From: Candidatus Cryptobacteroides avicola | GTDB lineage: Bacteria > Bacteroidota > Bacteroidia > Bacteroidales > UBA932 | Direction of reading: 5' to 3' | Assembly (NCBI GenBank): GCA_017695115.1 | Contig: JADILV010000047.1 | Location: 37,131 to 101,130, forward strand | DNA: 64,000 nucleotides | Shown: piece after piece, positions 1 to 7,817 of the stretch | Position numbering within the stretch: the first letter of the stretch is position 1 | Layout of the letters: the number at the start of each line of letters is the position of its first letter | Notes under the pieces: model-generated | What the model was told of the DNA's origin: nothing | Databases searched by the model: none | What the model saw: the letters and a program-made list of their open reading frames with translations, nothing else | Program-made: the position numbers and the translations under genes

Positions 1-18
1 ATAATTTCTATATACGGC

Positions 19-114
19 GATACACCGGACTGATAATGTGAGGAAACGTTGCGCCCGCACAGGGAGGGCCCCACGAAGTGGGAGGGTTTCCGGAACATAT
101 CAGTCCGGTGTATC
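19..114. repeat. 17-bp perfect inverted repeat with nested stems
   Basis: Bases 19-35 and 98-114 are perfect reverse complements (GATACACCGGACTGATA). Inside lie a second pair, GGAAAC at 42-47 with GTTTCC at 86-91, and a small hairpin CCCAC-GAA-GTGGG at 70-82. There is no T-run on either side, so this is not a simple Rho-independent terminator. It lies directly downstream of clpB. It could be a structured RNA, a small MITE-like element or the processed 3' end of the clpB transcript. The window starts too close to look for target duplications. Confidence 0.6.
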
Positions 115-129
115 GTATTTAAATAGGGA

Positions 130-2322
130 TTATTTCTCCTGGCCGATCACTATCTGTCCGTCTTTGACATCCACACGGATGACAGAATCCCTTTTGACCT
201 GTCCGTCAAGGATAGCCTTCGCTAGCATATTCACAAGTTCACGCTGCATCAGCCTCTTTATAGGACGTGCGCCGTATGCAGGCTCGTAGCCCTTGGTGCT
301 CATATAGTCTTCGAACTCTTTCGTGAATGTAACGGTCACGCCGTTCTCGGAAAGCTTCTTCTTCAGCCCGTCCATCTGCAGACGGAGAATCTCACGGATA
401 TCCTTCTGTGACAGAGGCTCGAACATTATGATTTCGTCTATCCTGTTCAGGAACTCTGGCCGGACAGTCTTCTTCAGGATGTCCAGAACATCTTTCCTGC
501 ACTCGTCCATAAGCTCGGCCCTCTTTGCAAGAGCGGCCTTCTCCGCTGACGGGTCAGCGTCATGCAGGCCTACGACCGGAAGCCTTTCCATATAGCTCTG
601 GATGACTTCCGCCCCGACGTTGGAGGTCATGATAAGTATGGTGTTCTTGAAGTCCACCGTACGTCCCTTGTTGTCCGTAAGACGTCCGTCATCGAGCACC
701 TGCAGCAGGATGTTGAACACATCCGGATGCGCCTTTTCTATTTCATCCAGAAGGATGACAGAATAAGGTTTCCGCCTTACAGCCTCGGTAAGCTGTCCGC
801 CCTCGTCATAGCCGACATATCCCGGAGGCGCACCGACCAGCCTGCTCACGGAATGACGCTCCTGGTACTCGCTCATATCGATACGGGTCATCATATTCTC
901 GTCGTTGAACAGGAACTCCGCAAGCGCCTTGGCAAGCTCTGTCTTTCCCACACCGGTAGTACCCATGAACAGGAAAGACCCGATAGGCCGCTTCTCGTTC
1001 TGGAGGCCGGCACGGCTTCTGCGCACTGCATCCGAAACAGCCGCTATCGCCTGGTCCTGGCCGACTACCCTCTTGTGGAGTTCGGACTCCATCCTCAGAA
1101 GCTTCTCCCTCTCGCTTTCAAGCATCCTCTTTACCGGAATGCCGGTCCACTTGGCTACGACTTCCGCTATGTCCTCCGGCGTTACGGATTCGGTGATGAT
1201 AGGATCCTTTATTGCCGCCTGTCTTGAAGTAAGTTCTTCTATCTTCTTCTTGGCATCGGCCATCTTGCCGTAACGGATTTCCGCCACCTTGCCGTAATCT
1301 CCGGCCCGCTCCGCATTCTGCGCCTGTATCTTATAGTCCTCGATCTGCTGACGCGCCTGCTGAAGCCCGGACAGGATATTCTTCTCCTCATCCCATTTTT
1401 TCATCAGGACCTCACGCTGCGCATTGAGGTCTTTCAGGTCATCGTTGATCTTGTCCAGTTTCATGGACACTCCTTCACGCTTGATCGCAGCCTTCTCTAT
1501 CTCCAGCTGCCTTATCCTGCTGTTCAGGTCATCTATAGGCTCTGGAACGGAGTTCATCTCCAGCCGCAGCTTGGATGCGGCCTCGTCCACCAGATCGATT
1601 GCCTTGTCCGGCAGGAACCTGTTGGTGATGTACCTGTGGGAAAGCTCCACGGCCGCAATCAACGCATCATCCTCTATCTTTACCTTATGATGGTTCTCAT
1701 ATCTTTCCTTAAGACCCCTTAGGATGGATATGGACTCCGCCGGAGTCGGTTCGTCCACCATCACCATCTGGAACCTTCGCTCCAGGGCCTTGTCCGTCTC
1801 GAAATACTTCTGATACTCGTCCAGGGTAGTGGAACCTATAGTCCTCAGCTCACCCCTTGCAAGAGCCGGTTTCAGGATATTGGACGCATCCATCGCCCCC
1901 GACGTACGTCCGGCACCTACCAGAGTATGTATCTCGTCTATGAACAGTATGATCTCACCGTCGCTGTCCACCACTTCCTTCACTACCCCCTTAAGCCTTT
2001 CCTCGAACTCTCCCTGATACTTGGCACCCGCTATAAGCGCACCCAGATCAAGCGAATAGATCTTCTTTGACTTAAGGTTTTCCGGCACCTGCCCGTCGAC
2101 TATCTTCTGGGCTATGCCTTCCGATATCGCGGTCTTGCCCACACCCGGCTCACCTACCAGGATAGGGTTGTTCTTGGTTCTACGGCTCAGGATCTGGAGC
2201 ACCCTACGGATTTCCTCGTCCCTGCCGATAACAGGATCCAGCTTGCCCTGTGCCGCCTTTTCATTAAGGTTCACAGCGAACTTGCCGAGATTCTCGAATT
2301 TGTTGTTATTGCTGTTTTCCAT
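130..2322 (-). CDS. clpB: ClpB disaggregase lacking the N-terminal domain
   Basis: A hexameric Hsp100 ATPase of the cytosol that pulls proteins out of aggregates together with DnaK. The 730-residue product has AAA-1 (Walker A GEPGVGKT at about 57-64, Walker B ILFIDEIH), a coiled-coil middle domain at about 260-385 that separates ClpB from ClpA/ClpC, and AAA-2 (Walker A GTTGVGKT near 453, Walker [10 protein letters not shown]). The usual ClpB is about 860 residues. The first 145 or so residues (tandem Clp_N repeats) are absent: the protein begins at the linker just before AAA-1. The start is well supported, because AAAGGAG precedes this ATG and no frame upstream encodes a Clp_N domain. It therefore resembles the internally initiated short ClpB form of other bacteria. 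It lies 207 bases after secG and probably has its own promoter. Confidence 0.95.
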   Translation of the reverse strand: MENSNNNKFENLGKFAVNLNEKAAQGKLDPVIGRDEEIRRVLQILSRRTKNNPILVGEPGVGKTAISEGIAQKIVDGQVPENLKSKKIYSLDLGALIAGAKYQGEFEERLKGVVKEVVDSDGEIILFIDEIHTLVGAGRTSGAMDASNILKPALARGELRTIGSTTLDEYQKYFETDKALERRFQMVMVDEPTPAESISILRGLKERYENHHKVKIEDDALIAAVELSHRYITNRFLPDKAIDLVDEAASKLRLEMNSVPEPIDDLNSRIRQLEIEKAAIKREGVSMKLDKINDDLKDLNAQREVLMKKWDEEKNILSGLQQARQQIEDYKIQAQNAERAGDYGKVAEIRYGKMADAKKKIEELTSRQAAIKDPIITESVTPEDIAEVVAKWTGIPVKRMLESEREKLLRMESELHKRVVGQDQAIAAVSDAVRRSRAGLQNEKRPIGSFLFMGTTGVGKTELAKALAEFLFNDENMMTRIDMSEYQERHSVSRLVGAPPGYVGYDEGGQLTEAVRRKPYSVILLDEIEKAHPDVFNILLQVLDDGRLTDNKGRTVDFKNTILIMTSNVGAEVIQSYMERLPVVGLHDADPSAEKAALAKRAELMDECRKDVLDILKKTVRPEFLNRIDEIIMFEPLSQKDIREILRLQMDGLKKKLSENGVTVTFTKEFEDYMSTKGYEPAYGARPIKRLMQRELVNMLAKAILDGQVKRDSVIRVDVKDGQIVIGQEK

Positions 2323-2389
2323 ATATTTTTTTCTCCTTTTTTACCTGTGTTCTTTTGTTTCCTAAAATGACAGCCATGTATACAATCAT

Positions 2390-2422
2390 AGCCGTCTGCA
2401 CTTGTTTGAAGTACAAACGGCT
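2390..2422. promoter_or_regulatory. 14-bp imperfect hairpin upstream of clpB
   Basis: AGCCGTCTGCACTT and AGTACAAACGGCT-type arms form a stem of about 14 pairs with two mismatches around a 5-base loop, 68 bases before the clpB start. No T-run follows in the clpB direction, so a terminator for secG is unlikely. It is not the CIRCE sequence. An operator or a 5' leader hairpin controlling the chaperone gene is possible. Confidence 0.45.
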
Positions 2423-2529
2423 AACGGTCAAATTATATTCCAACGGTCCTTAATGTGACATTTTGTCAGTCCGGAACCGTAAGCGGAATAATATATATCC
2501 TTTTAATGCCTTGTCAGTCAGACTGTTGT

Positions 2530-2901
2530 TTATTCAGCAGGAGCTGCTTCCGTGGCAGGAGCCTCCTGTGAAGGAGCTGACTGCTGGATCGGAGCCGACG
2601 GGAACTCAGGTACCTGGTCCGTAGCTGCATTCTCTACCTTGTCGGTAATATCGATCTCGTTCTTGCCTGATCCTGTAGCGGTAAATGTCGTAGCTATCGA
2701 GAATACGAAAATGAATGCTACCAGACCCCATGTGATTTTCTCGAGAATATCGGCTGTCTTGCGGACGCCGAAAGTCTGGTTTCCGGCAACGAAGTTACTT
2801 GCCAGTCCGCCACCCTTGCTGTTCTGGAGAAGGACAACGATAGTCACCAGAACGCTGGCGATGATGACGAGCACTGTAAGAATAGTGAAAAGTACATTCA
2901 T
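2530..2901 (-). CDS. secG: SecG, preprotein translocase subunit
   Basis: The small membrane subunit of the SecYEG channel, which aids the SecA insertion cycle. The 123-residue protein has the SecG layout: a first membrane helix (about 3-24), the conserved LLQNSKGGGL-type cytoplasmic loop, and a second helix (about 55-75). A Pro/Ala/Glu-rich tail of about 40 residues follows, as is common in Bacteroidota SecG. It is the last gene of a minus-strand run (regulator, lptE, TPR-like, secG), 13 bases after its neighbour. Confidence is high. Confidence 0.92.
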   Translation of the reverse strand: MNVLFTILTVLVIIASVLVTIVVLLQNSKGGGLASNFVAGNQTFGVRKTADILEKITWGLVAFIFVFSIATTFTATGSGKNEIDITDKVENAATDQVPEFPSAPIQQSAPSQEAPATEAAPAE

Positions 2902-2914
2902 ACGTCAATATCTT

Positions 2915-3529
2915 TTAGTCTTCCGTTTTTAATTTTTCAATAAGGGCTGCAAAGTAAGTATTTTTTTCTGGATATGCCAAAATTAGTTTTTCATAAATAT
3001 GAATAGCCTGTGCATAGTAGCCCTGCTCGGCATAGATTCCGGCGAGGGTTTCGGTACAGAAATCCATATCCTCCCTGCCGGGAAGATCTCCCGCCGGGTC
3101 CGGCAGCCTGCTCTGGAAAACGGATCTGCTGAACAGCCGGTCCCCTTCTTTCCTTACGCTGTCGTATTCCTGGGGCGAGAAATAGTCTCCCCCGGCCACA
3201 CGCACCCGTTCAGGCCCTTTCTCAGGAATGGCCGCTTCGGATTCCGGCCTGTTTTCCTGCCGTTCCGAGATATAATGCCTGATAACCTGGGAAATGTCCT
3301 TGTCCGTACAGTCCTCTTTCATTGACGAAAGCAGCATGCCGGAGATTACCCTGACATCCGGAAGATACATGGCGGCATCGGCGAACTGCTCTTTGCCCCA
3401 ACTGTCCCCGCCGAGATCCGCCATCCGCCTGCACAGTTCCTTTCTGGCGGAACCGAACCACGGATAAAGGTTTATTACCCCGGCAAGCTCGTCCAATGTG
3501 AGTTTCTTCAGATCAATATGACGTTCCAT
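2915..3529 (-). CDS. TPR-like cytosolic protein of the lptE-secG operon
   Basis: A 204-residue soluble protein with no signal peptide or membrane helix. The C-terminal 45 residues read as one or two tetratricopeptide-type helix pairs (AGIYAEQGYYAQAIHIYEKL), so protein-protein contact is likely. The N-terminal half starts with a helical segment (DLKKLTLDELAGVINLYPWF) and the middle is charged and probably disordered. It sits 6 bases after lptE and 13 bases before secG. Homologues placed between lptE and secG are familiar from Bacteroidales, but I know of no proven function. Confidence 0.75.
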   Translation of the reverse strand: MERHIDLKKLTLDELAGVINLYPWFGSARKELCRRMADLGGDSWGKEQFADAAMYLPDVRVISGMLLSSMKEDCTDKDISQVIRHYISERQENRPESEAAIPEKGPERVRVAGGDYFSPQEYDSVRKEGDRLFSRSVFQSRLPDPAGDLPGREDMDFCTETLAGIYAEQGYYAQAIHIYEKLILAYPEKNTYFAALIEKLKTED

Positions 3530-3535
3530 AACAGT

Positions 3536-4051
3536 CTACCAGTTGGCTACAGTCGCATTGAATATATCTTCTACCAGCTTGTCTATAATCTCTTCGCACA
3601 GGGTGGATTCCACAGAGTCAAGAAGCTGCGTGGCATCGAAATCGGCGTATGCCGAAAATGATTTCCCTTCGTCGAAGTCTTCATCGGGATATTTGTTGTT
3701 TGTGAAATATATCTTCACCGTCACCGTAAGCCTGTTCTGCGCAGCCGTTTCATTGGCCGTAATGGCCATGGCCTTGACATCGTATCCCGTTATTTCTCCG
3801 GCTATCACCAGATCTCCGTCCATATCCACCTGCTCCAGCCTGGTGAACCGCCTGAACTGGTCCGTCAGGGCCTCTGTCAGATCGTTGCTCAGGGACGGAT
3901 TCACACGCAGTGCCTTGTACTGCATATATTCTATGGTAAATGTCTTGATGTCAGCCTGTATCGAGGTCCCGGAAAACGAGTAGATTCCGCAGGACTGGCA
4001 TGCCACGGCACAGATCAGCGGGAGCACTATTCTTGCTATTCTCTTCAACAT
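3536..4051 (-). CDS. lptE: LptE-family LPS assembly lipoprotein
   Basis: Predicted outer-membrane lipoprotein that plugs the LptD barrel during delivery of lipopolysaccharide to the cell surface. The 171-residue product has a short hydrophobic signal ending in a Cys-rich stretch (AVACQSCGIYSF). Either Cys18 or Cys21 could carry the lipid; the CGIYSFSG start of the mature protein is typical of Bacteroidota LptE. The body alternates beta strands with a C-terminal helix, as in the family. It lies between the AAA+ regulator (6 bases) and the TPR-like gene (6 bases), so it is clearly in one operon. Confidence 0.82.
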   Translation of the reverse strand: MLKRIARIVLPLICAVACQSCGIYSFSGTSIQADIKTFTIEYMQYKALRVNPSLSNDLTEALTDQFRRFTRLEQVDMDGDLVIAGEITGYDVKAMAITANETAAQNRLTVTVKIYFTNNKYPDEDFDEGKSFSAYADFDATQLLDSVESTLCEEIIDKLVEDIFNATVANW

Positions 4052-4057
4052 ATTACG

Positions 4058-5377
4058 TTATTGGTTTTCTTCCATCGATTTGAGTTTCCTGTATAGGGTG
4101 CGCTCGGATATCCCCAGCTCAGCGGCCGCAAGTTTCCTGTTTCCACGGTACTTTTCAAGAGCCTTCCGGATAAGGCCGGTCCCGGCTTTCTGGAGGGAAA
4201 GGTCATTCCCGTCCTGCTCGTCCGGTACGGCCCTGGAAAATTCCGTATCCCTGAAAGGAGTCTCCCGGCGTTCCCCGGCAGCGCTCCGGTCCGGACTTCT
4301 GATTTCGAACGGTTCCTGCCAGTCGGACTGGTCCTCGACGGCATTGTCCTGCGGCATGACATGACCCTGCGGCTGCAGATGTTCCAGCGACGTATCCTGC
4401 GGCAGGGCCTTCACCTGCGCCGTCATGCCGGCCCCCGCCACTGCCTCTTTCAGATAGTCCACTTCCTGCCTCAGCTGGTAGATCATCCTTATTATAGCCT
4501 CTTTTTCGCCCGGGGATATGCCGTCTTCATTCAGGGTCGATTTCACCGGAAGCATGTTCGGGGCATCTTTCGGAATATACCGGGACAGGGTTTCGGCACC
4601 TACTTCGCATTTGCCGGAGACAGGGGTCATCCTCCCGGATTCAAGGGCGGTGACCGTCTCGGCCACGTTCTTGAGCTGGCGGATATTGCCCGGCCACCTG
4701 TAGCTTTTGAGAAGAGCTACGGCTTCCGGAGTGAGAGATACCTTGTTCATGCCGTATTTTTCGGAAAAATCGGAAGTGAATTTCCTGAAAAGCAGATATA
4801 TGTCATCTTGTCTCTCCCTGAGGGCAGGCATGAGTACGGACACCGCGTTCAGCCTGTAGTACAGATCTTCCCTGAACTTCCCCCTGGACACCGCATGCAT
4901 GAGATTCACATTCGTTGCGGCCACGACCCTGACATCGGTCTTGAGGACCTTGGACGAACCGACCCTGATGAACTCCCCGGACTGCAGCACTCTCAGCAGC
5001 TTGGCCTGGGAAGCCATCGGCAGCTCCCCTATCTCGTCCAGGAACAGTGTGCCGCCGTCCGCCTCCTCGAAATATCCTTTCCTCATCTCGTTAGCCCCGG
5101 TAAAAGACCCTTTTTCATGGCCGAAAAGTTCGGAATCGATGGTTCCTTCGGGAATCGCCCCGCAATTGACGGCAAAGTATTTCCCCGTCCTGCGGCGGCT
5201 GTACTGGTGTATGATTTTCGGGATATTCTCCTTGCCCACGCCGCTTTCCCCGCTGATAAGGACGGTAAGATCCGTAGGTGCCACGGCCACAGCTATTTCC
5301 AGCGCCCGGTTGAGGGCCGGATCGCTTCCTATTATATCATATTTGTTCTTTAAACTTTGTAATTCCTGGGCTGTCAT
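4058..5377 (-). CDS. Sigma-54 interacting AAA+ regulator without a sensor domain
   Basis: A bacterial enhancer-binding protein that would remodel sigma-54 holoenzyme using ATP. The 439 residues contain the AAA+ core almost from the start: Walker A GESGVGKE (about 43-50), the sigma-contacting loop GSFTGA (90-95, Ser in place of the usual first Ala) and Walker B GGTLFLDEIGEL. After the core come a long linker of about 120 residues and a Fis-type helix-turn-helix (AAAELGISERTLYRKL). There is no receiver, GAF or PAS domain, so activity must be set by expression or a partner protein. The ORF track begins at a TTG; I use the ATG three codons later. It is the first gene of the lptE-secG operon. Confidence 0.87.
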   Translation of the reverse strand: MTAQELQSLKNKYDIIGSDPALNRALEIAVAVAPTDLTVLISGESGVGKENIPKIIHQYSRRRTGKYFAVNCGAIPEGTIDSELFGHEKGSFTGANEMRKGYFEEADGGTLFLDEIGELPMASQAKLLRVLQSGEFIRVGSSKVLKTDVRVVAATNVNLMHAVSRGKFREDLYYRLNAVSVLMPALRERQDDIYLLFRKFTSDFSEKYGMNKVSLTPEAVALLKSYRWPGNIRQLKNVAETVTALESGRMTPVSGKCEVGAETLSRYIPKDAPNMLPVKSTLNEDGISPGEKEAIIRMIYQLRQEVDYLKEAVAGAGMTAQVKALPQDTSLEHLQPQGHVMPQDNAVEDQSDWQEPFEIRSPDRSAAGERRETPFRDTEFSRAVPDEQDGNDLSLQKAGTGLIRKALEKYRGNRKLAAAELGISERTLYRKLKSMEENQ

Positions 5378-5383
5378 AATGGA

Positions 5384-5391
5384 CAAAGGTA
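5384..5391 (-). promoter_or_regulatory. -7 box (TACCTTTG) for the regulator-lptE-secG operon
   Basis: On the minus strand TACCTTTG matches the Bacteroidota -7 consensus TAnnTTTG. Expected initiation about 7 bases downstream falls on or beside the ATG at 5377, which would give a nearly leaderless message. No clear TTTG lies 19-21 bases upstream. Confidence 0.4.
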
Positions 5392-5443
5392 AGAAAAGGT
5401 GTCAAAATATGAATCATATTAGCTGAAAAATTAAAATAATGAC

Positions 5444-5451
5444 TATATTTG
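5444..5451 (+). promoter_or_regulatory. -7 box (TATATTTG) for the TPR lipoprotein gene
   Basis: TATATTTG fits TAnnTTTG exactly and lies about 67 bases before the ATG at 5518. The -33 position is not a clear TTTG. Confidence 0.5.
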
Positions 5452-5517
5452 TGCTGATTATGCCTTTATGGCTAAAAGCAAAAAAAGTATAAGTAAACCA
5501 ATTAATTTAATACAGCA

Positions 5518-7161
5518 ATGAAAAAAAGTTTCAAATCTTTATCAGCTGCTATCCTCGGACTCGCTGCAGTAGCCTGCAGTTCTCCAGAGAAAATGGCTGA
5601 AATGGCAGAGAATGTATCAGTGCAGTGCGATCCTGCTGTCCTCGAAGTTGTGGCAGGAAAGATCAACGCCACTGTCACAGTGACTTATCCTGCAGACTAT
5701 TTCCATCCTAAAGCTATTCTCGAAGTGACTCCTGTTCTCGTTTACGAAGGAGGAGAGGCCAAGATGGAACCGTTCGTTTACCAGGGAGAAAAAGTTGTTG
5801 ACAACTATAAAGTAGTTCCTTCCGATGGCTCTACAGTAACAGAGAAAGTAAGTTTCGACTACGTTCCGGGAATGGAGAAAAGCTACCTCGAACTCCGCAG
5901 CGTAGTAAAATACAAGAACAAATCGGCCGAATTCCCTACAAGGAAAGTCGCTGACGGTGCGAACACCACCTATATGCTGGTCGACAAGTCAGGCTCTCTT
6001 GACTACAAGGCTGACAACTATCAGGAAATCATCAAGCAGACTGCCGAAGGACAGATCCTTTACACCATCAACAGTTCAGTTGTACGCAACAGCCAGCTCA
6101 AATCAGACTCTATCAAAGATTTCCAGGCTGCTCTTGATGAAATCAAAGCCAACGAGCGCAAGGAAATCGTAAGCACCGACATCGTCGCTTACGCTTCACC
6201 TGACGGAGGAGAAAAACTCAACACCAAGCTTTCAGGCAAACGTTCCGAGACTGCTGAAAAGGCATTCGGCAAAGTTACCAAAGGCCATGAAGTAGAGGCT
6301 CCTGTAAATGTCAAGAGCATCGGACAGGACTGGGAAGGCTTCAAAGAGCTCGTAGCACAGTCAGACCTCGAGGACAAAGACCTCATCATCCGCGTACTTT
6401 CAATGTACAGCGACCCTGCAGTCCGTGAAAAGGAAATCAAGAACATGTCTGCAGTGTACAAGACTCTTGCAAAAGAGATCCTTCCTGAGCTCCGCCGCGC
6501 AAGATTCATCGCCAATGTAGAGTTCACCAACTACAGCAACGAGGAACTTCTTGACCTGATCGAGGAGAACATCGATGTTCTCGATGAAGAGGCTCTGCTC
6601 CGTGCAGCTTCCGTAGCAAAGAACAACGACACCAAGATCGCTGTCTACAAGAAAGCTGTCGAGAAATACAGCAGCGCACGCGCCCAGTACAACCTTGCAG
6701 TGGCTTACCTCTATTCAGACAAGCTTGCTGACGCCAAGGCAGCTCTCGCAAAGGTTTCAGAGAAAGATGCTGACTACCAGAACGCTATGGGTGTCGTAGC
6801 TCTCCGTGAAGGCAACTATGCAGAGGCTGCAAAATGCTTCAACGCTTCCGGCAACGAGTCTGCAAAAGAGAACCTCGCGGTTCTTGACATCCTCAACGGA
6901 AAATACACTGATGCTGCTGCGAAACTTGCAAATTCAGACTGCTGCGGAAACAAGGCTCTTGCCTACATCCTTACAGGCCAGCTTGACAAGGCTTCAGCAG
7001 CTATCAAATGCGCTTGCCCTACTTCTTCATACCTGAAGGCAGTCATCGCCGCCCGCCAGGGAAATGCCGATGCTGTAAAGGCCAACCTGGAGAAAGCAGG
7101 AAAAGATGCAAAACTTGCAGAAAGGGCAGCAAAGGACATTGAGTTCGCACAGTACAGGTAA
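5518..7161 (+). CDS. TPR-containing surface or periplasmic lipoprotein
   Basis: A 547-residue predicted lipoprotein: the signal LGLAAVAC places the lipidated Cys at residue 20. Residues 35-160 look like a beta-rich module. Residues 190-330 contain an OmpA-like alpha/beta arrangement with a peptidoglycan-binding flavour (VAYASPDGGEKLNTKLSGKR followed by repeated helices). From about 345 on, helix pairs such as ARAQYNLAVAYLYSDKLADA are TPR-like. Codon choice is strongly biased, which suggests abundant expression. It has its own -7 box and a strong terminator, so it is monocistronic. A role in linking outer membrane and cell wall is a guess; homologues occur widely in Bacteroidales. Confidence 0.8.
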   Translation: MKKSFKSLSAAILGLAAVACSSPEKMAEMAENVSVQCDPAVLEVVAGKINATVTVTYPADYFHPKAILEVTPVLVYEGGEAKMEPFVYQGEKVVDNYKVVPSDGSTVTEKVSFDYVPGMEKSYLELRSVVKYKNKSAEFPTRKVADGANTTYMLVDKSGSLDYKADNYQEIIKQTAEGQILYTINSSVVRNSQLKSDSIKDFQAALDEIKANERKEIVSTDIVAYASPDGGEKLNTKLSGKRSETAEKAFGKVTKGHEVEAPVNVKSIGQDWEGFKELVAQSDLEDKDLIIRVLSMYSDPAVREKEIKNMSAVYKTLAKEILPELRRARFIANVEFTNYSNEELLDLIEENIDVLDEEALLRAASVAKNNDTKIAVYKKAVEKYSSARAQYNLAVAYLYSDKLADAKAALAKVSEKDADYQNAMGVVALREGNYAEAAKCFNASGNESAKENLAVLDILNGKYTDAAAKLANSDCCGNKALAYILTGQLDKASAAIKCACPTSSYLKAVIAARQGNADAVKANLEKAGKDAKLAERAAKDIEFAQYR

Positions 7162-7183
7162 AAACTTCTACACAATGATTTCA

Positions 7184-7221
7184 AGAGGGTGGGCCAAAAG
7201 TCTGGCTCACCCTCTTTTTTT
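7184..7221 (+). terminator. Rho-independent terminator of the TPR lipoprotein gene
   Basis: AGAGGGTGGGCCA pairs with TGGCTCACCCTCT (one mismatch) around a 6-base loop, followed by a run of six T. Confidence 0.9.
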
Positions 7222-7307
7222 AATTTTCTGAAAACCATCCATTGACATTTATTTTAATGTTCCCGAATACAGTTCCCCTGGCATTTTTTATGCAGGATAA
7301 TGAAATT

Positions 7308-7341
7308 TGCGTATATTTGGCCTCCAACTATTTATATTGTT
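7308..7341 (+). repeat. Promoter-like element related to the repeats before folA
   Basis: TGCGTATATTTGGCCT here is identical over 16 bases to 51704-51719. After the same 6-base gap both copies continue ATTTATAnTGTT. The element holds a perfect -7 box (TATATTTG, 7312-7319), which suits the gene that starts at 7371. It may be a diverged relic of the same dispersed repeat, used as a promoter. Confidence 0.5.
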
Positions 7342-7370
7342 GGCCTTTTGGGTTGAGACGATAAGATTTT

Positions 7371-7760
7371 ATGGATCAGAAAAAAGCAAAAATCACCTAT
7401 ATAATAAGCACGGCAATCTATGCCGCGCTGTTCCTGTTCGGACTCGGCATGACATATTATTCACAGTTTATTGATACGGACAGGTTCACGCTGGCCGGGC
7501 AGACACTGTATTGGATAGTGATGATGACAGGGCCGCTCGGAATCGCCTATAACCTGAAAGCGATGCTGGGCCAGACGCCTCTCACGCGCAGGATTGCCCT
7601 CGGAGTCCAGATATTCGTCATCGTGTGCTGCGCATTCTGGCTGACGGACATGTACTTCCTTATTGACGGCAAGCCGGACGTTTTTTCACAGGCAGCGACA
7701 TGGCTCTTCACGGTAGCAGCCGTAAACAGGCTTGTGGGCATATTGACCGGAAGAAAATAA
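7371..7760 (+). CDS. Small four-helix membrane protein, function unknown
   Basis: A 129-residue integral membrane protein with four hydrophobic segments at about 9-30, 43-62, 75-95 and 105-124, and positively charged ends that suggest both termini are cytoplasmic. I recognise no catalytic motif or named family. It precedes the Ca2+ ATPase on the same strand by 57 bases and may be co-transcribed. Whether the two act together cannot be told from sequence. Confidence 0.7.
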   Translation: MDQKKAKITYIISTAIYAALFLFGLGMTYYSQFIDTDRFTLAGQTLYWIVMMTGPLGIAYNLKAMLGQTPLTRRIALGVQIFVIVCCAFWLTDMYFLIDGKPDVFSQAATWLFTVAAVNRLVGILTGRK

Positions 7761-7817
7761 TTATCGTATTTTATATCAATCTTTTAAACATAAACACAAT
7801 CAGTATCATCAAGTAAA

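Noticed and set aside
2323-2530. Frameshifted N-terminal domain of ClpB
   Set aside because: No frame in this stretch encodes Clp_N-like sequence, and the existing start has a strong ribosome binding site.
4361-5353. 330-residue plus-strand ORF
   Set aside because: It lies wholly antisense to the AAA+ regulator and has no recognisable domain.
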